The notes under the pieces: generated by a model
What the model saw: only the letters and a program-made list of their open reading frames with translations
Told to the model about the DNA's origin: nothing
Databases searched by the model: none
DNA from: an uncultured Paracoccaceae bacterium
GTDB lineage: Bacteria; Pseudomonadota; Alphaproteobacteria; Rhodobacterales; Rhodobacteraceae
Direction of reading: 5' to 3'
Assembly: GCA_934500835.1 (NCBI GenBank)
Contig: CAKSTR010000005.1
Location: 62,001 to 126,000 of the forward strand
Length of the DNA stretch: 64,000 nt
Position numbers and translations under genes: made by a program
Shown here: piece by piece, positions 62,673 to 64,000 of the stretch
How positions within the stretch are numbered: position 1 is the first letter of the stretch
How the letters are laid out: every line of letters starts with the position of its first letter

Positions 62673-62725
62673 GGTAGCCTTCCAGCTAAAAGCCCTTCGT
62701 TGGGGAAGGGTGTCCCACGCATGGG
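62673..62725 (-). ncRNA. serC RNA motif-like leader (three hairpins before serC start)
   Basis: Read on the minus strand: CCCA-TGCG-TGGG (62725-62714), CCCTTC-CCCAAC-GAAGGG (62710-62693) and TAGC-TGGAAG-GCTA (62688-62675), ending two bases from the ATG. The last loop contains the GGAAG ribosome site, so folding would control translation. The arrangement fits the serC RNA motif described for alphaproteobacterial serC leaders; identification is from memory. Confidence 0.65.
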
Positions 62726-62854
62726 CTTAATGGCCGTCCCGCTCTGGCACAAGCGGGAAAATCGCGGTAATGCGGCGCATCCGCGCGCAAAAGCGACAGG
62801 CTGGCGGCGGGCGCGTTCACTATCGGAAACCTTTGATCGAAAGCCCGCCGGCCC

Positions 62855-63730
62855 ATGTTCACCGCGACCCTGCTGACCGATCCCGAAACTCCGGTGCTGG
62901 ACCGCGCCACGGTGGAATCCCTGCGCAATGCCTGGGGCGGGGGGGATGCGCGCTGGCTGAATCCCGGCGTGGCGGCCGAGTTCGCAATCGCCGCCGTGCC
63001 GGAAAACCGTTGGGAGGCGTGGCAGGGCCTGCAATCCCTGCGGGTCGATCTGGTCGTGCAGCCCACGGCGGGCCGCAGGAAACGTCTGCTGATAGCGGAT
63101 ATGGATTCGACGATGATCCGGCAGGAATGCATCGACGAGTTGGCCGACGAGGCCGGGGTCGGCGCCCATGTCGCGGGGATCACCGCGCGGGCAATGAATG
63201 GCGAGCTGGATTTCGAAGCCGCCCTGCGAGAGCGGGTCTCCCTGCTGAAAGGCCTGCCCGAAAGCACCATCGCCACGGTCCTGCGCGACCGGATCACCCT
63301 GATGCCCGGCGGCCCGGTGCTGCTGGCGACGATGAAGGTGCATGGCGCCTATGCCGCACTGGTGTCCGGCGGGTTCACCGCTTTCACCGCGGCCATCGCG
63401 GCGCAGCTGGGGTTTGACGAGAACCGGGCCAACACGCTTCTGGCCGAAGGGGGCGCACTGACCGGAGAGGTGGCGGACCCGATCCTTGGCAAAGAGGCCA
63501 AGCTGCAGGCGCTGAACGAGATCACCGCCCGGCTGGGCATCAGCCCCGCCGAGGCGATTGCGGTGGGCGACGGCGCCAATGACCTGCCGATGCTGCTGGC
63601 CGCGGGCACCGGCGTTGCGCTGCATGCCAAACCGAAGGTGCAGGCGGAATGCGATGTGCGGGTGAACCACGGCGATCTGACCGCGCTTCTGTATCTGCAG
63701 GGCTACGCGATCGGGGAGTTCGCCAGATGA
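62855..63730 (+). CDS. serB: Phosphoserine phosphatase
   Basis: A 291-residue SerB, last step of serine synthesis, HAD fold. The nucleophile motif is LLIADMDSTMIRQECIDE near residue 78, motif II VSGGFTAFTAAIA near 170, and motif III AVGDGANDLPMLLAAGTGVAL near 238. An N-terminal 70-residue region is ACT-like. Divergent from serC with 182 bases between that hold the leader. Its stop overlaps the next start by four bases. Confidence 0.96.
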   Translation: MFTATLLTDPETPVLDRATVESLRNAWGGGDARWLNPGVAAEFAIAAVPENRWEAWQGLQSLRVDLVVQPTAGRRKRLLIADMDSTMIRQECIDELADEAGVGAHVAGITARAMNGELDFEAALRERVSLLKGLPESTIATVLRDRITLMPGGPVLLATMKVHGAYAALVSGGFTAFTAAIAAQLGFDENRANTLLAEGGALTGEVADPILGKEAKLQALNEITARLGISPAEAIAVGDGANDLPMLLAAGTGVALHAKPKVQAECDVRVNHGDLTALLYLQGYAIGEFAR

Positions 63731-64000
63731 TCATCCGTCCAGCCACTCCGTCCGATGCTGCGGCAATGACGGCGCTGCAGAATGCGATCATCGCCATCGG
63801 CGGAACCACGGCCCATCAGCACCCGAAGTCGGCCGCGAAGGTGCAGGCGGACTACATCGACGGCCCGGCCGTGGTCAGCTGCGTGGTGGCCGAGACAGAA
63901 GGCCGCATCATCGGCTTTCAATCCGTAGGACTCTCGGCCGCTCTGCCCGATGGATGGGGCGACATCGGCACCTTTGTCGCCCCGGGCCTGCAGGCCAAGG
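63727..64000 (+). CDS. GNAT family N-acetyltransferase (partial, runs off window)
   Basis: The ATG overlaps the serB stop (ATGA), and the reading frame is open to the window end. The visible 91 residues begin MIIRPATPSDAAAMTALQNAII and continue VVAETEGRIIGFQSVG and GDIGTFVAPGLQAK, the N-terminal and central strands of a GCN5-related acetyltransferase. The acetyl-CoA loop and C-terminus are beyond the window. Translationally coupled to serB. Confidence 0.85.
   Translation, partial: MIIRPATPSDAAAMTALQNAIIAIGGTTAHQHPKSAAKVQADYIDGPAVVSCVVAETEGRIIGFQSVGLSAALPDGWGDIGTFVAPGLQAK

Overview
The window is 64 kb of gene-dense, GC-rich bacterial chromosome with short intergenic gaps and many ATGA/TGATG start-stop overlaps. 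The gene content points to an alphaproteobacterium of the Rhodobacterales (Rhodobacter/Paracoccaceae type): DUF2783 beside a flavin hydroxylase, DUF2585, a DUF6502 protein, small I78-type inhibitor lipoproteins, a class II cytochrome c, a serC-type RNA leader, and a recurrent intergenic element built around GGATATTT. That placement is inference; there is no rRNA or other marker gene to confirm it. I see no tRNA, rRNA, insertion sequence, prophage or CRISPR array. The region reads as core and catabolic chromosome rather than an island.

Layout. (1) 1-6.7 kb, catabolism: an FAH-family hydrolase and an HpaH-like hydratase, a Tm-1/UPF0261 protein, then a PuuC-like aldehyde dehydrogenase divergent from an IclR regulator and a class III aminotransferase, with two palindromes between the divergent genes. 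(2) 6.7-15 kb: LOG-family protein divergent from dapD; a TIM-barrel hydrolase; a DUF6502 protein with a tiny lipoprotein, divergent from a VWA lipoprotein across two matching palindromes; a degenerate Hint protein; dapE and an acetyltransferase. (3) 15-26.6 kb: rnr with a lytic transglycosylase, cytochrome c', two I78 inhibitors, class III alcohol dehydrogenase with an exported SecDF-P1-head-like protein, NYN-LOTUS protein, luciferase-like oxidoreductase, trhO, and the pncA-pncB NAD salvage pair. (4) 26.5-35 kb, all on the minus strand: UMF1-type transporter, mepA, phytase-like esterase, queuosine-precursor transporter, a compact candidate small-RNA/micro-ORF locus, arfB, a class III phospholyase-like enzyme, an APH-type kinase, and the DUF47-Pit phosphate uptake pair under a large inverted repeat. 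(5) 35-49 kb: thioesterase-like gene, yggT, recQ, yaaA, a hybrid histidine kinase divergent from an alpha-2-macroglobulin (with PAN domain) plus pbpC operon. (6) 49-59 kb, homogentisate catabolism: MarR-maiA-thiolase, an MFS transporter, hmgA-fahA, then MBL-fold protein, flavin hydroxylase and DUF2783. (7) 59-64 kb, serine biosynthesis: serC-serA on the minus strand behind a structured leader, and serB divergent, followed by a partial acetyltransferase.

How it fits together. The homogentisate block has ring cleavage (hmgA), isomerisation (maiA) and hydrolysis (fahA) plus a probable hydroxylase, regulator, thiolase and transporter, so it looks like a complete lower pathway; 4-hydroxyphenylpyruvate dioxygenase is not in the window. 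All three serine genes are together. DapD and DapE belong to the succinylase branch of lysine/diaminopimelate synthesis. Cell-wall functions recur (lytic transglycosylase, MepA, A2M-PbpC).

The least-explained signals are the dispersed hairpin-GGATATTT element (seven copies), the 30.95-31.17 kb locus whose minus strand carries a 17-nt complement of the 16S rRNA 3' tail in front of an 18-codon ORF and a terminator, and the palindrome pairs in divergent promoters.
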